DNA of 64,000 nt from Paenibacillus flagellatus (lineage in GTDB: Bacteria > Bacillota > Bacilli > Paenibacillales > NBRC-103111). Below the pieces are notes generated by a model. It made no database searches and had not been told where the DNA came from. It saw nothing but the letters and a program-made list of their open reading frames with translations. The position numbers were made by a program, and so were the translations under genes. How positions within the stretch are numbered: the first letter of the stretch is position 1; each line of letters begins with the position of its first letter. Positions 16,734 to 24,337 of this stretch are shown here, one piece after another. Location of the stretch: the NCBI RefSeq assembly GCF_003217775.1, contig NZ_QJVJ01000002.1, positions 1 through 64,000 of the forward strand. The letters run 5' to 3'.

Positions 16734-17813
16734 TTACCGGGCGGCCTCTTGAAACAGCTTCTTGGACAGGAGGGAAGCGAGACGATCGACGGACATCGTC
16801 GGCAGGCCGATCATGGGGGCGATCTGGCTCCATGCGGAGGAGCCGTAGTTCGATAAGACGACGAATCCGGATTGCTTCTCCCGGTTGAACGCCACAAAGG
16901 AACTCGAGCCGTACGTTCCTCCGTTATGCCAGTGCGTCACCGTACCGTCCTTCTCCTTGTACCTCATCCAAGCGAAACCGATGCCGATTCCCCGGCCCGG
17001 CATGATGGCGTAATGCTCCCGCAAGCATTGCTCGATCGCCGGGCCGAGCGCATGTTCCGAATAATTCAGCATCGCGTCCGCATACCGCATCATGTCGGCC
17101 ATCGTCGACCGGACCGCCCCGGCGCCTCCCGTCGCGTCGTGAAAATCCCAATGCGGTACGGGCTTTCCTTGCGCATGGAACACGGGGAGAAGAAGAGTGC
17201 CGGACGTTCGAGGGCTCGCCCCCGTTCCGGTATGCGTCATGCCGAGAGGAACGAATACGCGCTCGGCCAGCGCCTCGTCCAAGCTTTTGCCGAGCCGCCG
17301 GGCAAGCAGCCACCCGAGCAGGCCGAAGCCGTAGTTGGAATACCGGTGCTTGCGATTCCCTGCCGCTTTCTCCGATAACACCGCTTCGACGAGCCGGTTT
17401 TCCCCGTAATTCGCGTAAGGATTCAACCGATCGGTGACGGCCGCCTTCATATTGCCCGGCACGGCCGGCAGCCCGGACGTATGCGTCGCGAGATCCAGCA
17501 GCGTCGTTCCGGCGGCGAACGGATTCCCCTGCCATTCCGGCACGAGAGCCGACAGCCGGTCGGAACGGCTCCATAATCCGTCCCGCTCCCCCGATGCGAG
17601 CAGCAGCCCGGTCATCGTCTTCGTAATCGAGCCGATCTCGTAAACCGGTTCCGCCGCACCGCATCCTTCGCCGGAAGTCCCGTTCGTCCATACCGTCCGC
17701 TCCGGCCGGCGGATCAGACCGACGGTCAACCGGTGCATCGGGCGATTCGCCCACCGGCGGATCGATTGCCGCGACATCAGCTCGGCCATGACGTTATCCA
17801 ACACGAACCGCAC
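16734..17813 (-). CDS. Beta-lactamase-fold serine hydrolase
   Basis: A 359-residue protein with a GTG start; a second GTG at residue 4 is equally well placed behind GCGAGG. It has S-x-x-K in GSITKTM (about 63), Y-x-N in YSNYGFG (about 149) and HNGG in place of H-T/S-G (about 292). There is no signal peptide. It belongs to the same broad class C/esterase group as the two hydrolases at 5.1 and 8.1 kb but is not a close copy. It stands alone on the minus strand, convergent with the TetR gene. A palindrome lies 28 bases upstream and may be its operator. Confidence 0.85.
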   Translation of the reverse strand: MRFVLDNVMAELMSRQSIRRWANRPMHRLTVGLIRRPERTVWTNGTSGEGCGAAEPVYEIGSITKTMTGLLLASGERDGLWSRSDRLSALVPEWQGNPFAAGTTLLDLATHTSGLPAVPGNMKAAVTDRLNPYANYGENRLVEAVLSEKAAGNRKHRYSNYGFGLLGWLLARRLGKSLDEALAERVFVPLGMTHTGTGASPRTSGTLLLPVFHAQGKPVPHWDFHDATGGAGAVRSTMADMMRYADAMLNYSEHALGPAIEQCLREHYAIMPGRGIGIGFAWMRYKEKDGTVTHWHNGGTYGSSSFVAFNREKQSGFVVLSNYGSSAWSQIAPMIGLPTMSVDRLASLLSKKLFQEAAR

Positions 17814-17840
17814 CTCGCTTTGCGCTAGTTTTCTTTCGGA

Positions 17841-17859
17841 TGATATCGATATGATATCA
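17841..17859. promoter_or_regulatory. Perfect inverted repeat upstream of serine hydrolase
   Basis: TGATATC-GATAT-GATATCA: 7-bp arms around a 5-base centre, in the gap between the divergent hydrolase and ArsR genes and nearer the hydrolase start. A candidate operator; the cognate regulator is unknown. Confidence 0.5.
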
Positions 17860-18017
17860 CTTATGGACGAAATTTACAATTCGGTCGCCGAAAAACAAGC
17901 CGTACGTAGGAGGCCGTACATTACGGAAAGACGCGTCCCCGGACGGCGGCCTTTCTCCGTTTAGCGGCGAGGGGCCGCCCGGCGCGTCCATGACGTTACC
18001 GAAAGGGCACTTTTCTT

Positions 18018-18041
18018 ATAGGTTACTTCGTGGTAACCTAT
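18018..18041 (+). promoter_or_regulatory. ArsR-type operator
   Basis: ATAGGTTAC-TTCGTG-GTAACCTAT: perfect 9-bp arms with a 6-base centre, 40 bases before the ArsR-SRPBCC gene. It is the probable autoregulatory site. Confidence 0.75.
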
Positions 18042-18080
18042 CAGTAGCGCTTACTTTGCATCGTCACGGAGGCATGTCCG

Positions 18081-18851
18081 ATGGATAACGAAAACGACGT
18101 ATTTAAAGCGTTGGCCGATCCGAGCCGCCGCACGCTGCTCGATTTGCTGCACGCCTCGGACGGTCGGACGCTTACCGAGCTGTGCGCCTATTTGCAAATG
18201 TCCCGCTTCGGCGTCATGAAGCATCTTCACGTGCTGGAGGAGGCGGGGCTGATTACGACGCGGAAGGTCGGCAGGGAGAAGCTGCATTACCTCAACCCGG
18301 TATCGATCCGGCAAATTTACGAACGGTGGGTAAGCAAATTCGCCGAGCCGTGGGTATCGGGATTGACAATGCTGAAAGCGGAATTGGAGAGCGGACAGGC
18401 CACGGAGCGGAAGCCGTATCACGTGAACCGGATCGCGATCAAATCGACGCCCGAGATGGTCTGGAACGCCTTGACCGATCCGGCGATGACTTCGAAGTAT
18501 TGGTACAACGGCTCGATCCGGGCGGAATGGAAAGCCGGCTGTCCGTACGAGATACGGAACCCCCAAGGGGAGCCACAGGCGATCGGGGAGCTTCTCGTCG
18601 TGGAGCCGCCGCGCAAGCTGGTCATGACGTGGCGGCTGCTCTCGCTGGCCGACACCGCCGGGGAGAAGCCTTCCCGGCTGACGTGGGATATCGAGCCGCA
18701 TGCCGAGCTTCCCGGCGTGACGCTGGTGACCGTCGTCCACGACGATTTCGAGGAGTCGCCGCATACGTCCCGCGTGCTCGAAGCGGGGCTGCCGGTCGTA
18801 TTGTCCGGCATGAAGACGTTGATCGAGACGGGATCGACGTTATCGGACTGA
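18081..18851 (+). CDS. ArsR winged-helix regulator fused to SRPBCC/AHSA1 domain
   Basis: A 256-residue two-domain protein. Residues 1-95 are an ArsR-type winged helix (ALADPSRRTLLDLL, then MSRFGVMKHLHVLEEAGLI). Residues 105-250 are an AHSA1/SRPBCC hydrophobic-pocket domain (IAIKSTPEMVWNALTDPAMTSKYWY, LTWDIEP). No metal-binding cysteine pair of the ArsR/SmtB type is seen, so the SRPBCC pocket is more likely the ligand sensor. Such regulator and pocket fusions are known from Firmicutes and Actinobacteria. A perfect 9-bp-arm palindrome upstream supports autoregulation. A terminator follows directly. Confidence 0.9.
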   Translation: MDNENDVFKALADPSRRTLLDLLHASDGRTLTELCAYLQMSRFGVMKHLHVLEEAGLITTRKVGREKLHYLNPVSIRQIYERWVSKFAEPWVSGLTMLKAELESGQATERKPYHVNRIAIKSTPEMVWNALTDPAMTSKYWYNGSIRAEWKAGCPYEIRNPQGEPQAIGELLVVEPPRKLVMTWRLLSLADTAGEKPSRLTWDIEPHAELPGVTLVTVVHDDFEESPHTSRVLEAGLPVVLSGMKTLIETGSTLSD

Positions 18852-18870
18852 CATGAAGCCTATGAAAGAA

Positions 18871-18893
18871 CGCCGGCCGCCAAGGCCGGCGTT
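18871..18893. terminator. Bidirectional terminator
   Basis: ACGCCGGCC-GCCAA-GGCCGGCGT between the convergent ArsR-SRPBCC and TetR genes. The stem is strong and the tails short. Confidence 0.75.
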
Positions 18894-18900
18894 TCGTCCG

Positions 18901-19518
18901 TCACCTCTCGAGAATGCCGGCCGCGTTCAAGGGGCCGTGCTTCACGAGCTGGTCCAGCATCGTCGCCATATAAGCCGGACTGTACGTCATCCCGTTCTCC
19001 AGCCACCATTCGATCATGCCGAAATGCGCCGACGCCACATAGCCGCACAACAGATCGGCGGGGACGTTCAAGCTTCGCTCGTCCTCGTCCGGGCGGAACG
19101 ATCCCAATCTTCCGTAAAACGCCTCCCGAATAGCCCCTCTCATTTGCTTGGCGAAGCAGGGAACGCCCTGTCGCCCCAGCATGACTCTATAAAAGGCCGC
19201 ATTGTCGGCGATATGCTCGAAGTGGCTGGCGACGGACGAGCTTCCGAGCAGCCGGCACGCCCCGTCCGGATTTCTTCCGCCCGCTTTCAGCGCTTCGGAC
19301 AGCTCCTGCAGCATCTCGTCGCTGCTCTGATTCAACAGGTCGAACTTATCCTTGTAGTGGAAGTAAAAGGTAGAGCGGTTAATATCGGCGCGTTCCGCGA
19401 TTTCCTGAACGGTGATCGAGTCGAAGCCATTCTCGTCGATCAACTCGATGAGCGCGTCTCGGATCGCCTGCCGGGTTCGCTTGATGCGCCGGTCCGTAGC
19501 CGCTTTTGCATCCGACAT
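18901..19518 (-). CDS. TetR-family regulator
   Basis: A 205-residue protein with the site AGGAGGG nine bases before the ATG. The N-terminal helix-turn-helix is RQAIRDALIELIDENGFDSI, then INRSTFYFHYKDKFDLL. The C-terminal half resembles the TetR_C domain of the DhaS/TipAS-like group. It is divergent from the FMN reductase gene, and the 185-bp gap between them carries inverted repeats (CCGACAA at 19553 and TTGTCGG at 19601; ATTTCCGT at 19540 and ACGGAAAT at 19575). It may control that neighbour as well as itself. Confidence 0.88.
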   Translation of the reverse strand: MSDAKAATDRRIKRTRQAIRDALIELIDENGFDSITVQEIAERADINRSTFYFHYKDKFDLLNQSSDEMLQELSEALKAGGRNPDGACRLLGSSSVASHFEHIADNAAFYRVMLGRQGVPCFAKQMRGAIREAFYGRLGSFRPDEDERSLNVPADLLCGYVASAHFGMIEWWLENGMTYSPAYMATMLDQLVKHGPLNAAGILER

Positions 19519-19607
19519 TTTGGATCCCTCCTGTAGAACATTTCCGTTTTCTCCGACAAACCGTCGCGCCTATGACGGAAATCCGACGGTTCGCCCGGCA
19601 TTGTCGG

Positions 19608-19636
19608 TTGGCAAAAGTGTATCACCATATTATTCT
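19608..19636 (+). promoter_or_regulatory. Promoter of the FMN reductase gene
   Basis: TTGGCA (19608-19613), 17-base spacer, TATTCT (19631-19636). The inverted-repeat arm TTGTCGG abuts the -35 box, so the divergent TetR protein could act here. Confidence 0.5.
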
Positions 19637-19703
19637 ATCAACAAGCCGTTGAAATTCCGACAGTCTGTTTGAAAACGGCGGAACACGAAGGAGGAGAACG
19701 ACG

Positions 19704-20282
19704 ATGATCAAAATCGCCATCATTCTAGGTAGCACCCGTCCGGGCCGCAAAGGGGAGGTCATCTCCCGCTGGGTTCACGATATCGCGAAACGGCGCGGCG
19801 ACGCCGAGTACGAGCTGGTCGATATCGCCGATTACGACTTGCCGCTGTTCGACGAGCCGATGTCCCCGCTCATGGGCCAGTACACAAAGCCGCATACGAT
19901 CGCTTGGTCCGAGAAAATCGATTCGTTCGACGGCTACGTCTTCGTCGCCGCGGAGTACAACCATTCGATGTCGGGCGCGCTGAAAAACGCGATCGACTTT
20001 TTATACCGGGAATGGAACAACAAGGCGGCCGGTTTCGTCAGCTACGGCGGAGGGTACGGCGGCATCCGGGCCGTGGAACAGCTTCGCCTCGTCCTGTCCG
20101 AGGTCAAAATCGCGCACGTTCGCCCGCAGGTCGGCATATCGCTCCATACCGACTTCGAGAACTACAGCGAATTCAAGCCGGGCCCGCATCAGGAGCCGGC
20201 GCTGCACGCGATGCTGGACGACGTCGTCGCCTGGAGCGGCGCCATGAAGACGTTGAGAAGCGGGACGGAAGTTGCCGATTGA
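19704..20282 (+). CDS. NADPH-dependent FMN reductase (flavodoxin fold)
   Basis: A 192-residue protein with the site AAGGAGGAG. It has the phosphate-binding loop GSTRPGRKGE (about 9-18), the flavin-site motif AEYNHSMSGALKNAIDFL (about 83-100) and YGGGYGG (about 113-119). Members of this family (YhdA/AzoB type) reduce FMN, quinones, azo dyes or metals with NADPH. A strong terminator follows, so it is a single-gene unit, probably regulated by the divergent TetR protein. Confidence 0.92.
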   Translation: MIKIAIILGSTRPGRKGEVISRWVHDIAKRRGDAEYELVDIADYDLPLFDEPMSPLMGQYTKPHTIAWSEKIDSFDGYVFVAAEYNHSMSGALKNAIDFLYREWNNKAAGFVSYGGGYGGIRAVEQLRLVLSEVKIAHVRPQVGISLHTDFENYSEFKPGPHQEPALHAMLDDVVAWSGAMKTLRSGTEVAD

Positions 20283-20368
20283 CCGGTTTGCATCGATCGA
20301 AGATAGCAGAACGGCGGAACGAGAAGCCGCGGCGAAAAAGAAGAAAAAAGGATGACGGCGCCTATCAG

Positions 20369-20394
20369 CCCCGCTCGGTCGAGCGGGGTTTTTT
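20369..20394 (+). terminator. Strong intrinsic terminator
   Basis: CCCCGCTC-GGTC-GAGCGGGG followed by six T, after the FMN reductase gene. Confidence 0.95.
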
Positions 20395-20417
20395 GCGGTT
20401 TCAGGCGAATCGGAGCG

Positions 20418-20446
20418 TTGACATATATGTCGACACGACATATAAT
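20418..20446 (+). promoter_or_regulatory. Consensus promoter overlapped by PadR operator
   Basis: TTGACA (20418-20423), 17-base spacer, TATAAT (20441-20446): a full SigA consensus. The spacer and -10 are covered by a perfect palindrome TATATGTCG-ACA-CGACATATA (20424-20444), and a further half site GACATAT lies downstream. Binding there would block the polymerase, which is the classic arrangement for PadR autorepression. Confidence 0.92.
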
Positions 20447-20495
20447 GCATATATCGAATAGACATATCGTTTAGACCTATTAACGGAGGTTCGAG

Positions 20496-21038
20496 ATGTA
20501 CGAGCTGTTTGTGCTGGGCGAATTGATGACGGGCGACAAGCATGGCTACATGCTCCAGGACATTTTGAAAAACGCGGCCGGACCGACTCGGCAAATCAGC
20601 TCGGGAACGCTGTATCCGCTTCTATCCCGGCTTGTCGACGGCGGTTTGATCCATCTCCGCCACGAGGAGGAGTCCGAGGGGGGCCGGACGCGCAAAGTGT
20701 ACGGGGTGACGGAAGCCGGACGCGCCCGTTTCCGCGAGCTGATGGAGGAGCCGCTCCCCTACGACGGCGAGACGGAGCGGCTGTTCGGCTTCAAGATGGT
20801 CTATTTCCAATACGTGGGGAAGGACGTTCGTCTGTCGTGTCTGAGGCAGTACGCAAGCTATCTCGAGAAAAATCGGAAATACGTGGTCGATTTCGAAGCG
20901 AAGCTGCTCGCGCATAAGCCCGAGCCGGAGAAGCAGCGCGTCCAGCTGCTGCGGGTTTTCGACCGCCGCAAGACGGTCTGGGCGGCCGAGATCGAGTGGG
21001 TGAAGCGGGAAATCGAGCGCGTCGAGAAGGAGGAATAG
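20496..21038 (+). CDS. PadR-family regulator
   Basis: A 180-residue protein with the site CGGAGG. The PadR winged helix (residues 1-85: LGELMTGDKHGYML, then SSGTLYPLLSRLVDGGLI) is followed by a C-terminal helical dimerisation domain of the Vir/AphA type. A full-consensus promoter carrying a perfect operator-like palindrome lies upstream. The MFS exporter gene begins one base after its stop codon, so the regulator and exporter form one tightly coupled operon. A hydrophobic drug or phenolic inducer is likely by analogy only. Confidence 0.93.
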   Translation: MYELFVLGELMTGDKHGYMLQDILKNAAGPTRQISSGTLYPLLSRLVDGGLIHLRHEEESEGGRTRKVYGVTEAGRARFRELMEEPLPYDGETERLFGFKMVYFQYVGKDVRLSCLRQYASYLEKNRKYVVDFEAKLLAHKPEPEKQRVQLLRVFDRRKTVWAAEIEWVKREIERVEKEE

Positions 21039-21039
21039 C

Positions 21040-22200
21040 ATGGAGAAATTGTGGACGAAACCGTTCGTCCTGTTGACCGTGTCGATGCTGTTTCTGTTTA
21101 CGTCGTTATATTTGCTGCTTCCGACGATGCCGCTGCTCGTCACCCAATTGGGCGGCACCGAATCGCAGGTCGGCCTCGCGGCGGGAGTGTTTACGCTGGC
21201 GGCGGTCGTCTTCCGCCCGATCGTCGGCGGTTTGCTCGACCGGTACGGGAGGCAGGCTTTTATCGTGTGGGGACTGCTTTTATTCGGTTTGTCGATGATT
21301 GCCTACGACTGGATTGCCGGCATCGCGGCGCTGATGGCGCTGCGCGTGCTGCACGGGGCGAGCTGGGCGTTCTCCACGACCGCCGTCGGCACGTCGATTA
21401 CGGACGTCATTCCGACCGGCCGGCGCGGAGAAGGGATGGGCTGGTACGGCTTGGCGATGACGATGGCGATGGCCGTCGGCCCGATGCTCGGCATCTGGGT
21501 CGTCCGCAACGAATCGTTCGGCGGTTTGTTCCTGCTCGCGGCCGGGCTCTGCGCGGTGTCGCTGCTGCTGGCGTCCGTCGCCAAGGCGCCGTATCGGCCG
21601 AAGCCGTCGTCGGGCCGGATCGCGCTGTTCGAAAAGTCGACGCTGCCCGCGGCGTCCGCCATCTTTTTCCTGGCCTTCGTCTATGGGGGGATTACGACGT
21701 TCGTGCCGCTGTTCGCCGAATCGATCGACGTCAACCCCGGCACGTTCTTTTTGGCGTACGCCGTTACGCTGACGGCGGCGCGGCCGTTGGCCGGCAAGCT
21801 GTCGGACCGGTACGGCGCGGCGTTCGTCGTCGTGCCGGCGCTGGCGGTCACGATCGGCAGCTTGATCGTGTTAAGCTTAGCGGACGGACTGGCGGGCGTC
21901 GTCGTCTCGGCGGTTTTGTACGGTCTCGGGTTCGGCTCGGCACAGCCGGCGCTGCAGGCGATCAACCTGGGACTGGCCGATCCGGACCGCAGAGGGGTGG
22001 CGACCGCTTCGTACATGACCGCCTTCGATCTCGGCATCGGGCTCGGATCGATCGCGCTCGGCTGGGTGTCCCAATATACGGGGTACCCGACCGTATTTCA
22101 AGTCGGCGCCGGGTCCGTCGTCGTCTCGCTGTCGATCTTTCTCGTCCTCGCGAGACGGATGGCGGCGAAGCATCGGGAGCGGGCGAATGCCGCTTCGTAA
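21040..22200 (+). CDS. MFS exporter of the PadR operon
   Basis: A 386-residue polytopic protein with about twelve hydrophobic helices. The family signature RPIVGGLLDRYGRQ follows helix 2 (about 64-77), a second half signature RPLAGKLSDRYG is at about 248-259, and the central loop (about 185-200) is short. It belongs to the drug:H+ antiporter-type facilitators (YfcJ/YhhS-like), which export toxic compounds. Translation is coupled to PadR, whose last codons supply AAGGAGG. Substrate unknown. It is weakly similar in layout to the third MFS protein at 25.8 kb, which starts with the same LWTK(S/P)F motif. Confidence 0.92.
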   Translation: MEKLWTKPFVLLTVSMLFLFTSLYLLLPTMPLLVTQLGGTESQVGLAAGVFTLAAVVFRPIVGGLLDRYGRQAFIVWGLLLFGLSMIAYDWIAGIAALMALRVLHGASWAFSTTAVGTSITDVIPTGRRGEGMGWYGLAMTMAMAVGPMLGIWVVRNESFGGLFLLAAGLCAVSLLLASVAKAPYRPKPSSGRIALFEKSTLPAASAIFFLAFVYGGITTFVPLFAESIDVNPGTFFLAYAVTLTAARPLAGKLSDRYGAAFVVVPALAVTIGSLIVLSLADGLAGVVVSAVLYGLGFGSAQPALQAINLGLADPDRRGVATASYMTAFDLGIGLGSIALGWVSQYTGYPTVFQVGAGSVVVSLSIFLVLARRMAAKHRERANAAS

Positions 22201-22259
22201 CGATCGGGCGACGGGACCGCCCGGTTATGCGCACGCGAAACGGTTATGTATCCAAAGAA

Positions 22260-22287
22260 ACGGGCATCCGACGGATGGCCGTTTTTT
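22260..22287 (+). terminator. Intrinsic terminator
   Basis: ACGG-CATCC/GGATG-CCGT hairpin (one mismatch) followed by six T, after the PadR-MFS operon. Confidence 0.85.
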
Positions 22288-22317
22288 GGGGTTTCGCGCG
22301 CCGCCACGCCTTCCGCT

Positions 22318-22899
22318 TCACGCGAGAAGCCCCAGAACGACTCGTACGGAGCGGTCGACGAACGTACGGTCGGGGCGGGACTTCATCAGGACGGTCAGCC
22401 CGATCAGCGAGACGACGAGCGTCTCGGCGACCGATTGCGCGTCCGTATCGCTCCGGAGCTCGCCCGACCGGACGCCGCGCTCGATCGTTTCCCGGAACAG
22501 GGCGGTCAAATACATTTGATGCTCTCTCGTGAGCACCTCGAATGCGGGGTCATGGGGCGCCAGCTCCACCATCGTATTGATGCAAAAGCACCCCCGCTCG
22601 GTTCCGCCGTCGTCCCTTGGCGCGGCGACGCTCTCGAACAGGAGGCGGAACGCCTGCTTGACCGAGTCGCGGCTTTGCAGCAAAGCCCGGACGCGGGCCG
22701 CGTGATGTTGCGTATAGCGGCGAAGCGCGGCTTCGAACAGCCGCTTTTTGTCGCCGAACGCCGAGTAGAGACTCGGCTTTTGGATGCCCATCCGGGTCGT
22801 CAAATCGGTTAAGGAGGTCGCCTCGTAGCCTTTCTCCCAAAACAGACGCATCGCCGCATCCAACGCTTCGTTCTCGTCGAATTCGCGGAGCCGAACCAT
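22318..22899 (-). CDS. TetR-family regulator, divergent from MFS gene
   Basis: A 193-residue protein of the AcrR/NemR-like group. The helix-turn-helix is ALDAAMRLFWEKGYEATSLTDL, then IQKPSLYSAFGDKKRLF. A cysteine pair GCFCINTM (about 102-109) is typical of this subgroup, whose relatives sense electrophiles or hypochlorite through cysteines. Its own promoter is TTGACA-17-TAGAAT on the minus strand, with an operator at the start site. A second copy of the same operator lies in front of the divergent MFS gene, so it should repress both. Confidence 0.92.
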   Translation of the reverse strand: MVRLREFDENEALDAAMRLFWEKGYEATSLTDLTTRMGIQKPSLYSAFGDKKRLFEAALRRYTQHHAARVRALLQSRDSVKQAFRLLFESVAAPRDDGGTERGCFCINTMVELAPHDPAFEVLTREHQMYLTALFRETIERGVRSGELRSDTDAQSVAETLVVSLIGLTVLMKSRPDRTFVDRSVRVVLGLLA

Positions 22900-22918
22900 C
22901 GCAACCCCTCCTTTTTTG

Positions 22919-23028
22919 TAACGATCGGTACATTAAATTCTAAATTTTTGACCTTGTTTTGTCAAACTGATTGACAAATGTGCCGATTAAGCGATACATT
23001 TTTGGGGAATAAAACGTACCGATCGGTA
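22919..23028. promoter_or_regulatory. Divergent control region with two TetR operators
   Basis: Operator A at 22919-22930 (TAACGATCGGTA) and operator B at 23017-23028 (TACCGATCGGTA, a perfect palindrome) match at 11 of 12 bases. The minus promoter is TTGACA (22965-22960)-17-TAGAAT (22942-22937). The plus promoter is TTGACA (22971-22976) with TACATT at 22995-23000. Each operator sits at the transcription start of one of the two genes. Confidence 0.9.
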
Positions 23029-23044
23029 TGAAAAGGAGTGTCTC

Positions 23045-24238
23045 ATGATTCCGACGAATGAAAAAAACGCCGCCGACGCGCGCCCGCTTTCGAGGCTCGC
23101 CACGTTTTGGTTTGCCGTGGGGGCCGGCCTGTCCGTCGCCAACGTCTATTTCGCGCAGCCGCTCCTCGACGCGATCGCGAACGAGCTCGGCATCGGGCGC
23201 GCCTCCGTCGGCATCGTCGTGACGGTGACGCAGATCGGGTATGCGGCGGGGCTGCTGCTGCTCGTCCCGCTCGGCGATTTGACGAACCGGCGACGGCTCG
23301 CGACCGGCATGATGCTGCTGTCCGCAGTCGGCTTGCTCGCGGCTGGCGCCGCCCCGAACGCCGCCGTGCTGCTGGCGGGGATGGCCGCCGTCGGCCTGCT
23401 GGCGGTCGTCGTGCAGGTGCTCGTCGCCTATGCGGCCGACTTGGCGGGCCCCGCCGACCGCGGGCGCACGGTCGGACTGGTGACCGGCGGCGTGGTCACC
23501 GGCATATTGCTGGCGCGCGCCGCCGCCGGGCTGCTGTCCGATCTCGCCGGCTGGCGGGCCGTCTACTACGCGTCCTCGATGCTGACGGCTGTCACGGCAT
23601 GCGTGCTGTACCGGACGATGCCGGCCCGCGACCGGGCGAAGCCTCGCCGCTCTTACCCGGCGCTGCTCCGCTCGGTGCTCGTCCTGTTCGCCGAGGAGCC
23701 GGTGCTGCGCGTTCGCGCCGTCCTTTGCCTGCTTATTTTCGCCGCGTTCAGCATCTTGTGGACGTCGCTCGTCCTGCCGCTCAGCGCACCGCCTCATTCG
23801 CTGTCGGAAACCGCGATCGGAGCGTTCGGCCTCGCGGGAGCCGCAGGGGCGTTGGCCGCGGCGCGAGCGGGAAGGCTCGCCGACCGCGGATACGCGAGGC
23901 ATACGACGGGCGCGGCGCTCGCCCTGCTGCTCGCAGCGTGGCTGCCGATCGGCATGGCCGACCGTTCGCTGTGGGCGCTGGCGGCCGGGATCGTCGTGCT
24001 CGACTTGGCGGTGCAGGCGGTGCACGTCACGAACCAAAGCGTCATCCTGGACGTGCGACCCGACGCGCGCAGCCGCATGACCGCCGGCTACATGATCTTT
24101 TACTCGATCGGCAGCGCGGCCGGCTCGATCGCTTCGACCGCCGTCTTCGCCCGCGCCGGATGGAGCGGCGTCTGCCTGCTGGGCGCCTCCGTCAGCGCGG
24201 CGGCTCTGCTGTTCTGGTGGGTGAACCGGCGCCGGTAA
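23045..24238 (+). CDS. MFS exporter controlled by divergent TetR
   Basis: A 397-residue polytopic protein with the site AAAAGGAG. About twelve helices are visible. The motif NVYFAQPLLDAI (about 34-45) and LVPLGDLTNRRRLA (about 75-88) place it among the YnfM/YgaY-type facilitators that export arabinose-like sugars or drugs. It starts 17 bases after a perfect operator palindrome that is also found at the TetR start site. A hairpin terminator follows. Composition is strongly GC-rich even for this window. Confidence 0.92.
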   Translation: MIPTNEKNAADARPLSRLATFWFAVGAGLSVANVYFAQPLLDAIANELGIGRASVGIVVTVTQIGYAAGLLLLVPLGDLTNRRRLATGMMLLSAVGLLAAGAAPNAAVLLAGMAAVGLLAVVVQVLVAYAADLAGPADRGRTVGLVTGGVVTGILLARAAAGLLSDLAGWRAVYYASSMLTAVTACVLYRTMPARDRAKPRRSYPALLRSVLVLFAEEPVLRVRAVLCLLIFAAFSILWTSLVLPLSAPPHSLSETAIGAFGLAGAAGALAAARAGRLADRGYARHTTGAALALLLAAWLPIGMADRSLWALAAGIVVLDLAVQAVHVTNQSVILDVRPDARSRMTAGYMIFYSIGSAAGSIASTAVFARAGWSGVCLLGASVSAAALLFWWVNRRR

Positions 24239-24270
24239 AGCATCGCGATCGCAAGTCGGCATAAACGAAA

Positions 24271-24300
24271 TCCCGCACCGCTCCTGTGAGCGATGCGGGA
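24271..24300. terminator. Terminator between convergent MFS and AraC genes
   Basis: TCCCGCA/TGCGGGA outer stem with an inner GCTC/GAGC, loop CTGT. There is little T tail on the plus side; a bidirectional role is likely. Confidence 0.6.
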
Positions 24301-24337
24301 CGTTTGCCGCCGGCCGTTCGCCGCTAACGGCAACGGT

